Shown: piece after piece, positions 8,852 to 16,688 of the stretch
Layout of the letters: the number at the start of each line of letters is the position of its first letter
Position numbering within the stretch: the stretch's first letter is position 1
Assembly (NCBI RefSeq): GCF_000383595.1
Contig: NZ_KB911581.1
Coordinates: forward strand, 5,911,519 to 5,975,518
DNA: 64,000 nucleotides
From: Streptomyces bottropensis ATCC 25435
GTDB taxonomy: Bacteria > Actinomycetota > Actinomycetes > Streptomycetales > Streptomycetaceae
Reading direction: 5' to 3'
Translations under genes and position numbers: made by a program
Notes under the pieces: model-generated
Databases searched by the model: none
The model's input: only the letters and a program-made list of their open reading frames with translations
Told to the model about the DNA's origin: nothing

Positions 8852-9428
8852 GGGATGCGCCCGCGCCGCCCGCCTCCAGCAGGTCCAGCGCGCGTTCCCA
8901 GTGGAACTCCCGACGCCCGTCGCCCTCCTCGGCCCCGCCCGCGTACGGATCGCCGAACCGGACGCCCATGCCGCGCAGCCGGTCCAGGCTCGCGCGGTAC
9001 GCCGGGTGGGCCGCGAGCGCGTCGGCCACGCAGGGCAGGACGGCGATCGGGACCCCGAGGCCGGACGCCTCGCACAGGGTGCCGACCGCGAGGGTGTCGG
9101 CCAGGCCGGCGGCCCATTTGTTGACGGTGTTGAAGGTGGCGGGCGCGACGACGACGGCGTCCGGCGGCGGGAAGGGACGCGGATCGCCCGGCCGGCGCCA
9201 GGCGGAGCGGATCGGGCGGCCGGTCCGTGCCTCGACCGCCGCCGCGTCGAAGAAGCCGTCCAGGGCGAGGGGTGTCGCGATGACCCCGACCTCCCAGTCG
9301 CGCTCCTGTGCGACGGTGATCAGCTTGCCGACCTCCACCGCGATGCCCGCGGCGCAGACGACGACGTAGAGGAAGGGTTTTCCGCCCTGTCCGGACCGGG
9401 CCTCGGCCGTGTTCGCGGTGGCAGTCAC
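8841..9428 (-). CDS. Flavoprotein (PPC decarboxylase-like fold)
   Basis: A 195-residue protein of the flavoprotein family that includes phosphopantothenoylcysteine decarboxylase and UbiX-type prenyltransferases. Visible features are an N-terminal beta-strand and loop (FLYVVVCAAGIAVEVGKLI), and the typical VVVAPATFNTVNKWAAGLADTLAVGTLCEA region that packs on FMN. It lacks the CoaBC partner domain, and the genuine pantothenate gene is normally elsewhere in Streptomyces, so a dedicated FMN-binding decarboxylase or redox role is more likely than CoA synthesis. The enzyme's substrate cannot be named. Its start lies next to the scar at 9452-10032. Confidence 0.8.
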   Translation of the reverse strand: MTATANTAEARSGQGGKPFLYVVVCAAGIAVEVGKLITVAQERDWEVGVIATPLALDGFFDAAAVEARTGRPIRSAWRRPGDPRPFPPPDAVVVAPATFNTVNKWAAGLADTLAVGTLCEASGLGVPIAVLPCVADALAAHPAYRASLDRLRGMGVRFGDPYAGGAEEGDGRREFHWERALDLLEAGGAGASLTR

Positions 9429-9451
9429 CCCTCGACCCTACTCAACCCCGC

Positions 9452-9700
9452 TCACCCGCCGGACGGTCCCTCGGCGAAGCGTTCGACGTCCTCGGCGGTC
9501 GGCCGGAGCACTCCGTCGCGGACGGCGAGAGCCGTGGCCTCGGCGCGGGTGGCGGCGCCGGTCCTGCGCGACAGATGCTCGGCGTGGGTGTGCACGGTAC
9601 GCGGGGCGAGGCTGTCGGCGCCGACGAAGCCGCCGTGGACGACGTAGTGCCGGGCGTCGGCGCGCGGCACGGCCTCCTGGGCCGCCACGAACGCGTCCAT
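9452..9700 (-). pseudogene. Chimeric remnant: amidohydrolase middle piece joined to LuxR HTH tail
   Basis: An 82-codon open frame that reads as two unrelated pieces. Residues 1-32 (DAFVAAQEAVPRADARHYVV, then HGGF) resemble the middle of amidohydrolase family 3 (YtcJ-like) proteins. Residues from about 33 on (RTVHTHAEHLSRRTGAATRA, then EATALAVRDGVL) are the second half of a LuxR-family helix-turn-helix. Neither piece is a complete domain and no good ribosome site precedes it. The matching amidohydrolase C-terminus lies on the opposite strand starting exactly at 9700, so this looks like an inversion or recombination scar. The LuxR assignment is firmer than the amidohydrolase one. Confidence 0.65.
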
Positions 9701-10032
9701 CAGGTTTCGCGGTGTGCGCCGGTTCGGACGCGCCGATCACCGAGCCCGACTGGCGGCAGGGCGTCGCCGGGATGCCGCTGCGCGAGTCGAAGGCCGGCGG
9801 CCGGGTCAGCGGTCCCGAACAGCGCGTGGAACTCACCGAGGCGCTGCGGGCGTACACCATCCACCCGGCGCGGCAGGACTTCGCCGAGGAGGGGAAGGCG
9901 CCCGTGGAGGTGGGCAGGGTGGCCGACCTGTGCGTCCCGGACCGGCCGCCGGCGGACCTCGATCCGCACGTGATCACCGAGGTCGGCGTGGACATGACGG
10001 TGTTCGACGGCGGGGTCGTCTTCGAGCGCTGA
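9700..10032 (+). pseudogene. Amidohydrolase family C-terminal fragment
   Basis: About 110 residues, starting near GFAVCAGSDAPITEPDWRQG and running through EALRAYTIHPARQDFAEEGK and VGRVADLCVPDRPP, match the C-terminal third of family-3 amidohydrolases. They include the GSDAP strand that carries a metal-binding Asp, and the closing beta-sandwich. There is no start codon or N-terminal barrel, so it cannot be functional. The frame upstream of 9700 is arginine-rich shadow sequence. It abuts, head to head, a minus-strand piece from the middle of the same kind of protein. Confidence 0.7.
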
Positions 10033-10091
10033 GCGGCGGGGTGCGTGCGTGGGACCGGTATCGCGAGCGCCAGCGGCCCCACGCCGTGTTC

Positions 10092-11033
10092 TCATCCCGT
10101 CAGCGCCCCCACCCGGCGCATGACCTCCTTGCAGAAGGCGCCCACGCCGTCGGGGTCGTCGATGAACTGGTTCGGCTTGACGCAGAAGGTCGTGAAGCCC
10201 TGGGCCAGCTGTTCCGGTATCGAGGCGAGGGCCGCGCCGAGGTCCGCCGGGGCGTGGTCGTCGGGGAAGACCGCCCGGGCGCCGCCGATCATCTCCAGGT
10301 CGGCGGCGTTCCGTCCGGCGGCGGTCATCGCCTCGTCGAGCGCGTCGAGGTCGTCCGGGGTGGGCCGTCCGAGCGGGTGGAAGCCGTGGCCGTACCGGAC
10401 GAGCCGGCGCAGTACGGGGCCGTGCAGGCGCTGCCCGCCGAACCACAGCCTCGGGCCCTCGGGGCGGTACGCCTTGGGCTCGAAGTAGACGTCCCGGAAG
10501 GGGTGGTGCTCGCTGACGTGGGAGATCGGGGACGGTCCCCAGGCCTTCGCCCAGACCTCCAGGTGCTCGTCGAGCAGCCGGCCGCGCCTGCCGAAGGGCA
10601 CGCCGAGGGCGTCGTACTCGTCCTTGCTCCAGCTGACCGTGGGCTGCACCAGCAGCCGTCCCTCACTGAGCAGATCGAGGGTGCCCAGCTCCCGGGCCAT
10701 CAGCAGGGGGTGGCGCAGCGGGGCGAGGACGGCCGCGGCGGCCAGGCGCAGGCGCTCGGTGACGGAGGCGATGGAGGCGAGGAGGAGAAGGGAGTTGGGC
10801 CAGGGGGTGTAGGGGTCCTGGTTGCCGGGGAGGGCGTAGTCGCGGGGGTTGCCCATGATCCCGTCGGCGGCGGCGTCGGGTCCGAGCACGATGTGTTCGC
10901 TGACCATGACGGAGTCGAACCCGGCGTCCTCGGCCTCACGGGCCCACCGTACGGCGGCGGGCAGGTCGGCCCGACCGCCCGTCAGGGTCCAGTTCTCGCT
11001 GAGGACCAGCAGCATGCGGGGGGTGGTGCTCAT
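10092..11033 (-). CDS. F420-dependent LLM-class oxidoreductase (TIGR03619-like)
   Basis: A 313-residue luciferase-like monooxygenase-fold protein. It shows the N-terminal ENWTLTGGRADLPAAVRWAREAEDAGFDSV region, the HIVLGPDA loop, GTLDLLSEGRLLVQPTVSW, and the late RLVRYGHGFHPLGRPTPDDL segment typical of actinobacterial members that use coenzyme F420. Such enzymes transfer hydride to or from small organic molecules; the substrate is unknown. The ATG at 11033 has a strong ggaggagag site upstream; the frame is open another 22 codons without one. It is divergent from the MarR gene at 11117, whose likely operator lies between the two. Confidence 0.85.
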   Translation of the reverse strand: MSTTPRMLLVLSENWTLTGGRADLPAAVRWAREAEDAGFDSVMVSEHIVLGPDAAADGIMGNPRDYALPGNQDPYTPWPNSLLLLASIASVTERLRLAAAAVLAPLRHPLLMARELGTLDLLSEGRLLVQPTVSWSKDEYDALGVPFGRRGRLLDEHLEVWAKAWGPSPISHVSEHHPFRDVYFEPKAYRPEGPRLWFGGQRLHGPVLRRLVRYGHGFHPLGRPTPDDLDALDEAMTAAGRNAADLEMIGGARAVFPDDHAPADLGAALASIPEQLAQGFTTFCVKPNQFIDDPDGVGAFCKEVMRRVGALTG

Positions 11034-11057
11034 GGCGGTTTCCCTCTCCTCCGTACA

Positions 11058-11071
11058 ATTTGATGCCGAAT
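11058..11071. promoter_or_regulatory. Putative MarR operator (site 1)
   Basis: Imperfect inverted repeat ATTTG-N4-CGAAT in the gap between the divergent oxidoreductase and MarR genes. It shares layout and bases (TTTG, ATGC) with the better repeat at 11752-11765 upstream of the LysE gene, which suggests one regulator binds both. Confidence 0.45.
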
Positions 11072-11116
11072 GACCGACCCATCGACCCGTCCGCACCATC
11101 GATTCGAGGAGCCCTC

Positions 11117-11689
11117 GTGCCCGGCCAGCGATCCATCACCGAAGCCGAGAAGCTCGCCGCGGCGAAACTGGGGGACTTCTCCGTCCGCCGGGACCAGATG
11201 GCGGCGGTGGCGAACATCTACCGGGCCGCCTCCGCGGTGCGGCAGCACCTGGAGAACTCCGTGCTGCGCGGCTCCGACCTGACGTGGACGGCCTTCGTGG
11301 TGCTGTGGGTCGTGTGGGTGTGGGGCGAGTCCGAGACCCGGCACGTGGCCGAGGAGGCGGGCATCTCCAAGGGCACGCTGACGGGGGTGGCCCGCACGCT
11401 GGAGTCCCGGGGGCTGGTGCGGCGGACGGCCCACCCGACGGACGGGCGGCTGGTGCTGCTGGCCCTCACCGACCAGGGCGAGGAGCTGATGCGCCGGGTG
11501 TTCCCCGCCTTCAACGAGGAGGAGGCCTTCGTCACCGGGCAGCTCAGCGACACGGAGTGCCGGAGCCTCGCGGAGGGACTGCGCAGTGTCGTGCTGCAGG
11601 TCGAGGAGCACGGCGAGGAGCGCCGTCGCACGCTGCTGAACGGCGCCGAGCCCGCGCCCCGTCGCAGCGGACGGCGACCGAAGGCCTGA
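11117..11689 (+). CDS. MarR family transcriptional regulator
   Basis: A 190-residue winged-helix regulator. The DNA-binding part is SETRHVAEEAGISKGTLTGVARTLESRGLVRR, with the wing HPTDGRLVLLALTDQG, flanked by long dimerisation helices. The GTG at 11117 follows a gagga site at 11106; an upstream ATG at 11060 is in frame but has no site and overlaps the putative operator. MarR proteins normally repress their own and neighbouring genes and are released by phenolic or other small ligands. Likely targets are the divergent LLM oxidoreductase and, through a second site at 11752, the LysE exporter. Confidence 0.88.
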   Translation: MPGQRSITEAEKLAAAKLGDFSVRRDQMAAVANIYRAASAVRQHLENSVLRGSDLTWTAFVVLWVVWVWGESETRHVAEEAGISKGTLTGVARTLESRGLVRRTAHPTDGRLVLLALTDQGEELMRRVFPAFNEEEAFVTGQLSDTECRSLAEGLRSVVLQVEEHGEERRRTLLNGAEPAPRRSGRRPKA

Positions 11690-11751
11690 GGCCCGCGCGG
11701 CGGGCACGCTCGCGCCTCCACGCGCCCACCCCCCTCACACAGCCCTGAATC

Positions 11752-11765
11752 GTTTGGATGCAAAC
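11752..11765. promoter_or_regulatory. Putative MarR operator (site 2)
   Basis: Perfect inverted repeat GTTTG-GATG-CAAAC in an AT-richer patch 200 bp upstream of the LysE gene and about 60 bp after the MarR stop. It has the same 5-4-5 layout as the site at 11058. It could also overlap the promoter of the LysE transcript. Confidence 0.5.
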
Positions 11766-11848
11766 AAACTAGGCAGACGAGGAACCCCGGTCAAGAGTCC
11801 CCGGTAATTCGATTGCGGGGACCAAGCCCGCGACCCCAGGATCTGCCC

Positions 11849-11956
11849 ATGCTCATCATCGACGCCTCCCTGCCCCTGACCTCCGCCACCGCCTCGCCGG
11901 TGCGGGGACAGCAGCAGTCCGGCCGACCGTGGGGACCGACACCGCCCCGTTCATGA
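11849..11956 (+). CDS. Possible 35-residue leader peptide overlapping the exporter start
   Basis: A short frame beginning ATG at 11849 (MLIIDASLPLTSATASPVRG and on) ends in a TGA that overlaps the ATG at 11953 of the LysE-family gene as ATGA. An agga lies upstream at a workable spacing. If translated, it would couple ribosomes into the exporter. It has no recognisable domain and is short enough to be chance in DNA of this composition, so treat it as a candidate only. Confidence 0.3.
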   Translation: MLIIDASLPLTSATASPVRGQQQSGRPWGPTPPRS

Positions 11957-12591
11957 CGGCCGCGCTCGTCGCGGGACTCCTCGCCGGCTATGGCATCGCC
12001 ATCCCGGTCGGAGCGGTCGCGACGTACCTCGTCTCCCTCACCGCCCGTACGTCGCTGCGGACCGGAGCCTGCGCCGCGCTCGGCGTGGCGACGGCCGACG
12101 GACTGTACGCGCTGCTCGCCGCACTCGGCGGTACGGCCCTCGCGGCCGCCCTCCAGCCGGTGCTCACGCCCCTGCGCTGGGTCTCCGCCCTGGTGCTCCT
12201 CGCCCTGGCGGCGCGCGGCGCGGTCACGGCCCTGCGCCGGTACCGCGCCGGACGGCTCACCACCCGCCCGCAGCGGGACCCCGTGAGCCCGGCCCGCGCC
12301 TACGTCGCCCTCCTGGGCATCACCCTCCTCAACCCCACCACCGTCGTCTACTTCGCCGCGCTGGTGCTCGGCAGCCGCGCCACCGACGCCGTCAGCCCCC
12401 TGGAACAGGGGGTGTTCGTCCTCGCCGCGTTCCTCGCCTCCGCGAGCTGGCAACTGCTGCTCGCGGGCGGCGGCGCACTGCTCGGGCGGGCCCTGACCGG
12501 ACACCGGGGACGCCTGGTGACGGGCCTGCTGTCCAGTGCCGTGATCGCGGTACTGGCGGTGCTGATGCTGGTGCCGTCGCACGGTGGGTGA
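11953..12591 (+). CDS. LysE family exporter
   Basis: A 212-residue integral membrane protein with about six hydrophobic helices and the LysE/RhtB pattern: the first helix GLLAGYGIAIPVGAVATYLV, and the conserved LLGITLLNPTTVVYFAALVLG segment in the second half. The family exports amino acids or related small molecules by proton or solute coupling. ATG 11953 is preferred because a 35-codon leader frame ends across it; GTG 11929 in the same frame would add eight residues. The upstream gap contains a palindrome like that in front of the MarR gene, so export may be induced with that regulon. Confidence 0.85.
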   Translation: MTAALVAGLLAGYGIAIPVGAVATYLVSLTARTSLRTGACAALGVATADGLYALLAALGGTALAAALQPVLTPLRWVSALVLLALAARGAVTALRRYRAGRLTTRPQRDPVSPARAYVALLGITLLNPTTVVYFAALVLGSRATDAVSPLEQGVFVLAAFLASASWQLLLAGGGALLGRALTGHRGRLVTGLLSSAVIAVLAVLMLVPSHGG

Positions 12592-12707
12592 CGCGCGTGG
12601 GGAAGGCGGGCAGGTCCCGTGCCCGTTCGCCGGGACGAGGATGAAACCGGGAGGGGCGCGTGTTGAATGCGAGGAACAGCCGAACACGACTACCAGGGAC
12701 GGTTGCC

Positions 12708-13154
12708 ATGCCACTTGAGGGAGAGTACGAGCCCAGCCCGGCGCAGTGGGTGCGCGAGCAGGTCGAGTTGTACGAGAGCTCGGGCGGCACGCGCGGGACG
12801 ACGTTGCGGGACACGGGGCTGCCGGTCATCGTGCTCACCACGCGCGGCGCGAAGAGCGGGAAGCTCCGCAAGACACCGCTGATGCGGGTGGAGCACGACG
12901 GACGGTACGCGGTCGTGGCCTCGCAGGGCGGCGCGCCCAAGCACCCGGTCTGGTACCACAACCTGAAGTCCGACCCGCTGGTGGAACTCCAGGACGGACC
13001 CGCGCGGCAGGAACTGACCGCGCGGGAGGTCACCGGGGACGAGAAGGCCGAGTGGTGGGAGCGCGCTGTGGCCGCGTACCCGCCGTACGCGGACTACCAG
13101 ACCAAGACCGACCGGGAGATTCCCGTCTTCGTGCTGGAGCCGGCGGCGGAATGA
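12708..13154 (+). CDS. Deazaflavin-dependent nitroreductase-family oxidoreductase
   Basis: A 148-residue member of the F420-dependent Ddn/FDOR family, with the core VIVLTTRGAKSGKLRKTPLMRVEHDGRYAVVASQGG (the RGxKSGxxRxxPL motif contacts the F420 phosphate), then HPVWYHNLKSDPLVELQDG. These split-barrel enzymes reduce quinones and other electron-poor compounds at the membrane face. Start ATG 12708 is preceded by a weak ggga. It is monocistronic as far as visible; a terminator-like hairpin follows at 13278. Confidence 0.9.
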   Translation: MPLEGEYEPSPAQWVREQVELYESSGGTRGTTLRDTGLPVIVLTTRGAKSGKLRKTPLMRVEHDGRYAVVASQGGAPKHPVWYHNLKSDPLVELQDGPARQELTAREVTGDEKAEWWERAVAAYPPYADYQTKTDREIPVFVLEPAAE

Positions 13155-13272
13155 GGACCCTCCCGTCGGCCCGCCACCGGTGAGAGGGGGTGCGAGGGAG
13201 AGCGCCGGGGAGCACGGACCGAAATTCCTTCGACGCCCCCGCATGACCCCTCGCGCACCGGGCACCCGAGAC

Positions 13273-14313
13273 TCAGGCCCCGCCGCGTTCCCCCGTCGCG
13301 GCGGGGTTTTCCCATGCCCGCTTCCCCGCACCCGTCTTCTCCGTCACGTCGAGGAAGATCTGGTCGGCCTCGGGGACGATGTGGGCGATGGAGCCCTTGA
13401 TACGGACGGCGACCTGTTCGACCTCCTCGCTGTCGAGGCCGGGGACGAGGTCGACGCGGGCGGCCACGAGGGTGGAGTCCAGGCCCAGTTGCATGGTCAG
13501 CAGAGCCTCGACGCTGTCGATCTCCGGCTGCGCCGCCAGCAGGGAGCGGATCTTCCGGCTGGGTTCGGCGGCGGCGGCGACCCCGATGAGCTGTTCGCGG
13601 GCGTCCCGGCCGAGCCAGTAGGCGACGTACACGAGCAGCGCCCCGATCGCGAACGAGGCGGAGGCCTCCCAGACGACCTGGCCGGTGATCATGTGCAGGA
13701 CCATCCCGGCGATCGCGAGGGTCACGCCGAGGACCGCCGTGCCGTCCTCGGCGACGACCGTGCGCAGCGCCGGGTCCCGGAGCCCCTCGACACCGCCCTG
13801 GCTCCGCACCTGGTGCAGGGCGCGGAGCAGTGAGGCGCCCTCGGAGAGGAGGGCCACACCGAGGACGGCGATGCCGGCGACATAGCCGTCGTAGGACTCG
13901 GCGCTCTCGGCCGTCAGGGCGTGGAACGCCTGGTAGAAGGAGAAGCAGCCGCCCATCACGAAGATGCCGACGGCGGCCAGCAGGGACCAGAAGAAGCGCT
14001 CCTTGCCGTAGCCGAAGGGGTGCCGGCTGTCGGCGGGGCGGCGGCTGCGGCGCAGCGCGGCGAGGAGGAAGACCTCGTTCAGACTGTCGGCGACCGAGTG
14101 CGCCGCCTCCGACATCAGGGCCGGCGATCCGGCGAGGAGCCCGCCGACGGTCTTGGCCGCGGCGATCACGAGGTTGGCGCCGAGGGCGACCAGGACGGTG
14201 ATCCGCGTCCTGTGGTCCTCCCGCGCCTTGCTCTCGTCGTGGGTCCCCGGCCCTTCGAGCACCGCCCCGCCCCGGTCGTCCGTCGTCTCCGTGTCTGCTG
14301 GTGTCCGCGTCAC
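13273..14313 (-). CDS. Cation diffusion facilitator family transporter
   Basis: A 346-residue CDF/ZIP-type efflux protein. Predicted helices begin at ITVLVALGANLVIAAAKTVGG. The metal-site helix carries SEAAHSVADSLNEVFLLAAL (H/D pair), and the protein goes on through further helices to a C-terminal cytoplasmic domain (IDSVEALLTMQLGLDSTLVAARVDL). Family members export Zn2+, Co2+, Fe2+ or Mn2+ in exchange for protons; the metal is not certain from sequence. GTG 14313 is chosen because upstream codons lack protein character and because the divergent gene's promoter needs the space to 14420. The last codons overlap a plus-strand terminator hairpin. Confidence 0.9.
   Translation of the reverse strand: MTRTPADTETTDDRGGAVLEGPGTHDESKAREDHRTRITVLVALGANLVIAAAKTVGGLLAGSPALMSEAAHSVADSLNEVFLLAALRRSRRPADSRHPFGYGKERFFWSLLAAVGIFVMGGCFSFYQAFHALTAESAESYDGYVAGIAVLGVALLSEGASLLRALHQVRSQGGVEGLRDPALRTVVAEDGTAVLGVTLAIAGMVLHMITGQVVWEASASFAIGALLVYVAYWLGRDAREQLIGVAAAAEPSRKIRSLLAAQPEIDSVEALLTMQLGLDSTLVAARVDLVPGLDSEEVEQVAVRIKGSIAHIVPEADQIFLDVTEKTGAGKRAWENPAATGERGGA
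13278..13310 (+). terminator. Intrinsic terminator hairpin
   Basis: Ten-bp perfect stem (ccccgccgcg / cgcggcgggg) with a 9-nt loop followed by tttt. It is oriented to stop the plus-strand oxidoreductase transcript (ends 13154), and it lies inside the last codons of the convergent CDF gene. Confidence 0.75.
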
Positions 14314-14419
14314 GTTCGCCGCTTGCCCCGACCCGTCGCGCTCACACCGTGGGTGTCGCCGAAATCGGGGAACTCTCATCAGGGCATACGTATCCGGACG
14401 GACCGGGAGGTCGGACGGC

Positions 14420-15436
14420 ATGAGTGTCGGCGAGGGCAATGAGGCGTACGGGAGGAAGCCGTTCAAGCGGTCCGGGAGCCACTTCGCGGACCGGGTCACC
14501 GCCGACGGCCGGGACGGCTGGCCCGTGGAGGCGGGCCGCTACCGGCTGGTGGTCAGCCGGGCCTGCCCCTGGGCGAGCCGGGCGGTGATCTCCCGGCGGC
14601 TGCTGGGCCTGGAGGACGCCCTGTCGATGGCCGTCGCCGACCCCGTGCAGGACGACCGCAGCTGGCGCTTCACGCTGGACCCCGACGGCCGCGACCCGGT
14701 CCTCGGCATCCGGTTCCTGAAGGAGGCGTACGACGCGCGGGAGAGCGGCTACCCCGGCGGGGTCAGCGTCCCCGCGCTCGTGGACGTGCCGAGTGGAAAG
14801 CTGGTCACCAACGACTACCAGCGACTCACCCTCGACCTCGCCACCGAGTGGACGGCCCTGCACCGCGAGGGCGCGCCCGACCTGTACCCGCGGGCCCTGC
14901 GCGACGAGATCGACACCGTCATGGCCGAGGTGTACGAGGACGTCAACAACGGGGTGTACCGGGCGGGCTTCGCCACCGGGCAGGAGGAGTACGAGGAGGC
15001 CTGTGCCGGTGTGTTCCGGCGGCTGGAGGCGCTGTCGGAGCGGCTGGCACGGCAGCGGTACCTCGTCGGGGAGACGATCACGGAGGCGGACATCCGGCTC
15101 TTCACGACCTTGGTGCGTTTCGACCCCGTCTACCACGGTCACTTCAAGTGCAACCGCTGGAAGCTGACGGAGGACCGGGTGCTGTGGGCCTACGCCCGTG
15201 ATCTCTTCCAGACCCCCGGATTCGGCGACACCGTCGACTTCGACCACATCAAGCGGCACTACTACCAGGTGCACACGGGCATCAACCCGACCGCCGTGGT
15301 GCCGCTGGGACCCGATCTGGCGGGCTGGCTCACGCCGCACGGCCGCGAGGACCTGGGCGGCAGCCCGTTCGGGGACGGGACGGCGCCGGGGTCGGTGCCC
15401 ACCGCCGAGGCCGTGGCCCCGCAGGGTCGCCCCTGA
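14420..15436 (+). CDS. Xi-class glutathione S-transferase / glutathionyl-hydroquinone reductase-like
   Basis: A 338-residue protein of the ECM4/YqjG group. The catalytic cysteine motif is SRACPWASRAVISRRLLGL; the thioredoxin-fold substrate-binding part is GYPGGVSVPALVDVPSGKLVTNDY; and the C-terminal helical domain contains VGETITEADIRLFTTLVRFD and KCNRWKL. These enzymes reduce glutathionyl (or, in actinobacteria, probably mycothiol-type) hydroquinone conjugates. Streptomyces lack glutathione, so the thiol is uncertain. ATG 14420 follows gggagg. It is divergent from the CDF transporter. Confidence 0.92.
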   Translation: MSVGEGNEAYGRKPFKRSGSHFADRVTADGRDGWPVEAGRYRLVVSRACPWASRAVISRRLLGLEDALSMAVADPVQDDRSWRFTLDPDGRDPVLGIRFLKEAYDARESGYPGGVSVPALVDVPSGKLVTNDYQRLTLDLATEWTALHREGAPDLYPRALRDEIDTVMAEVYEDVNNGVYRAGFATGQEEYEEACAGVFRRLEALSERLARQRYLVGETITEADIRLFTTLVRFDPVYHGHFKCNRWKLTEDRVLWAYARDLFQTPGFGDTVDFDHIKRHYYQVHTGINPTAVVPLGPDLAGWLTPHGREDLGGSPFGDGTAPGSVPTAEAVAPQGRP

Positions 15437-15470
15437 CCGGCGACATCGCTACACGTAGGAGGAGGACCAG

Positions 15471-15767
15471 ATGTCCAAGAAGAAGAAGCTCCCGCTCGCC
15501 TACCAGCCGTTGGGCTTCGCCCTGGGCTGGGGAGGCGGTGCGCTGGCCTCGCTGGCGTTCCAGAAGACCTGGAAGCTGATCCGGCACGAGGACGACGCGC
15601 CCGACGCGCTGGACCGGGACCGCGGCTGGGGCGAGGTGCTGTTCGCCGCGGCCGTGCAGGGCGCGATCTTCGCGGTCGTGCGCAGTGCGGTGGACCGCGC
15701 GGGCGCGAAGGCCATCGAGCGGTCCACCGGGGTGTGGCCGGCCACCGAGAAGGGCGGCAGGGACTGA
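15471..15767 (+). CDS. DUF4235 family small membrane protein
   Basis: A 98-residue basic protein beginning MSKKKKLPLAYQPLG. A glycine/alanine-rich hydrophobic stretch (FALGWGGGALASLAFQKTWKLI) and a second one (VLFAAAVQGAIFAVVRSAV) are separated by an acidic loop. This matches the DUF4235 family of actinobacterial small membrane proteins of unknown function. A good aggaggagg site lies just upstream, and the gene is 34 bp after the GST-like gene, so co-transcription is possible. A strong hairpin follows at once. Confidence 0.85.
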   Translation: MSKKKKLPLAYQPLGFALGWGGGALASLAFQKTWKLIRHEDDAPDALDRDRGWGEVLFAAAVQGAIFAVVRSAVDRAGAKAIERSTGVWPATEKGGRD

Positions 15768-15770
15768 CGT

Positions 15771-15819
15771 CCGGGGCCGGTCCGGTGACCCGCGGCGCGG
15801 ATCACCGGACCGGCCCCGG
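15771..15819. terminator. Long bidirectional terminator-like hairpin
   Basis: Perfect 18-bp arms (ccggggccggtccggtga / tcaccggaccggccccgg) around a 13-nt loop, directly after the DUF4235 stop and between convergent genes. There is no T-run, as is common for Streptomyces terminators. Confidence 0.8.
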
Positions 15820-15827
15820 CCGCGTCG

Positions 15828-15875
15828 GGCCCTGGTCGTCGTCGGCCCTGGTCGTCGTCGGCCCTGTCGTCGTCA
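15828..15875. repeat. Short tandem repeat, 15-16 bp unit
   Basis: Successive copies of gccctggtcgtcgtcg, the third shortened to gccctgtcgtcgtca, lie between the hairpin at 15771 and the VOC gene's stop. The last unit forms the final codons of the VOC gene. Confidence 0.6.
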
Positions 15876-16265
15876 GCCCTGTTTCGGGGCCGTGGACGTT
15901 TCGCGGCGCAGGGTGAAGGAGTGACCGGCCGGGTCGGAGTAGCCGCGCTCCTCGAACGGCCCGGCCGCGTCCTTGCTGTCCACCGGGCGGCCGCCGAGCG
16001 AGACGATGCGCCGCTCGGCCTCGTCCAGGTCGTCGACGTAGAAGTCCAGATGAGCCTGGAGGGAGTTCTCGGGGCGGGGCCAGCTCGGCGGGGTGGCGTT
16101 GACGTCCCGGCGGAAGGCCAGCCGGGCGCCGCAGGCGCCCTTGATCTCGACACGGTTGGCCGTCGCGTCGGTCTCCTCCCCCTCCAGCAGCTCCTTGTAG
16201 AACACCGCGAGTTTCTCCGGCTCGGCGCAGTCCAGCACCACGAGGCCCGCCTGTACCAGTGCCAT
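15873..16265 (-). CDS. VOC family (glyoxalase-like) protein
   Basis: A 130-residue vicinal-oxygen-chelate protein with two beta-alpha-beta-beta-beta repeats: LVQAGLVVLDCAEPEKLAVFYKELL at the start, AHLDFYVDDLDEAERRIVSLGG in the middle, and YSDPAGHSFTL near the end. The protein probably binds a small molecule or metal; no specific activity can be assigned. ATG 16265 is chosen for its ggaggag site; the frame is open 17 codons further without one. It converges on DUF4235. Confidence 0.88.
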   Translation of the reverse strand: MALVQAGLVVLDCAEPEKLAVFYKELLEGEETDATANRVEIKGACGARLAFRRDVNATPPSWPRPENSLQAHLDFYVDDLDEAERRIVSLGGRPVDSKDAAGPFEERGYSDPAGHSFTLRRETSTAPKQG

Positions 16266-16338
16266 GTCTCCTCCGTACGGGATCCCGGGCGCGGGGGACG
16301 GTCCGCCGCCGCCCATACGCTCCCCGGGTACCCGCCGG

Positions 16339-16494
16339 CTACGGATTCAGCCGCAGCGTGAGCGCCCGGGACCGGAACAACTCCCGTTCGTGGAACCGGA
16401 TCCCGTCCACGTTCCCCGCCGAGGCGGTCACCTTCGCGTACGCGGCGCCCCGCTCCCGCGCCCACGCGAGGAAGTCACCGACCGACCATCCGCG
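16339..16494 (-). pseudogene. GNAT acetyltransferase C-terminal remnant
   Basis: About 50 residues ending at 16339 (FLAWARERGAAYAKVTASAG, NVDGIRFHERE, FRSRALTLRLNP) look like the last helix and strands of a GNAT-type N-acetyltransferase. The acetyl-CoA-binding motif and everything upstream are missing; the frame further 5' is glycine/arginine-rich shadow. No start or ribosome site is visible. It is therefore a decayed gene fragment. Confidence 0.55.
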
Positions 16495-16688
16495 CCCCGA
16501 CCCGCCCACGCCGGTGCCCGGGCCGGACGTGGAGCGCCATGAGGCCGGCCGAGGTGACGGGCCGCCCGGCGGAGGGGGCCGGACAACGAGCCCGGGAGAG
16601 AACGCTTCGGCGCCGTAGCGGCACCGTAACCCGGCGCCAGGGTCCGACCACGCGTGGTCGTGGTCACAGCCGCCTCCGCTGGACTTCA

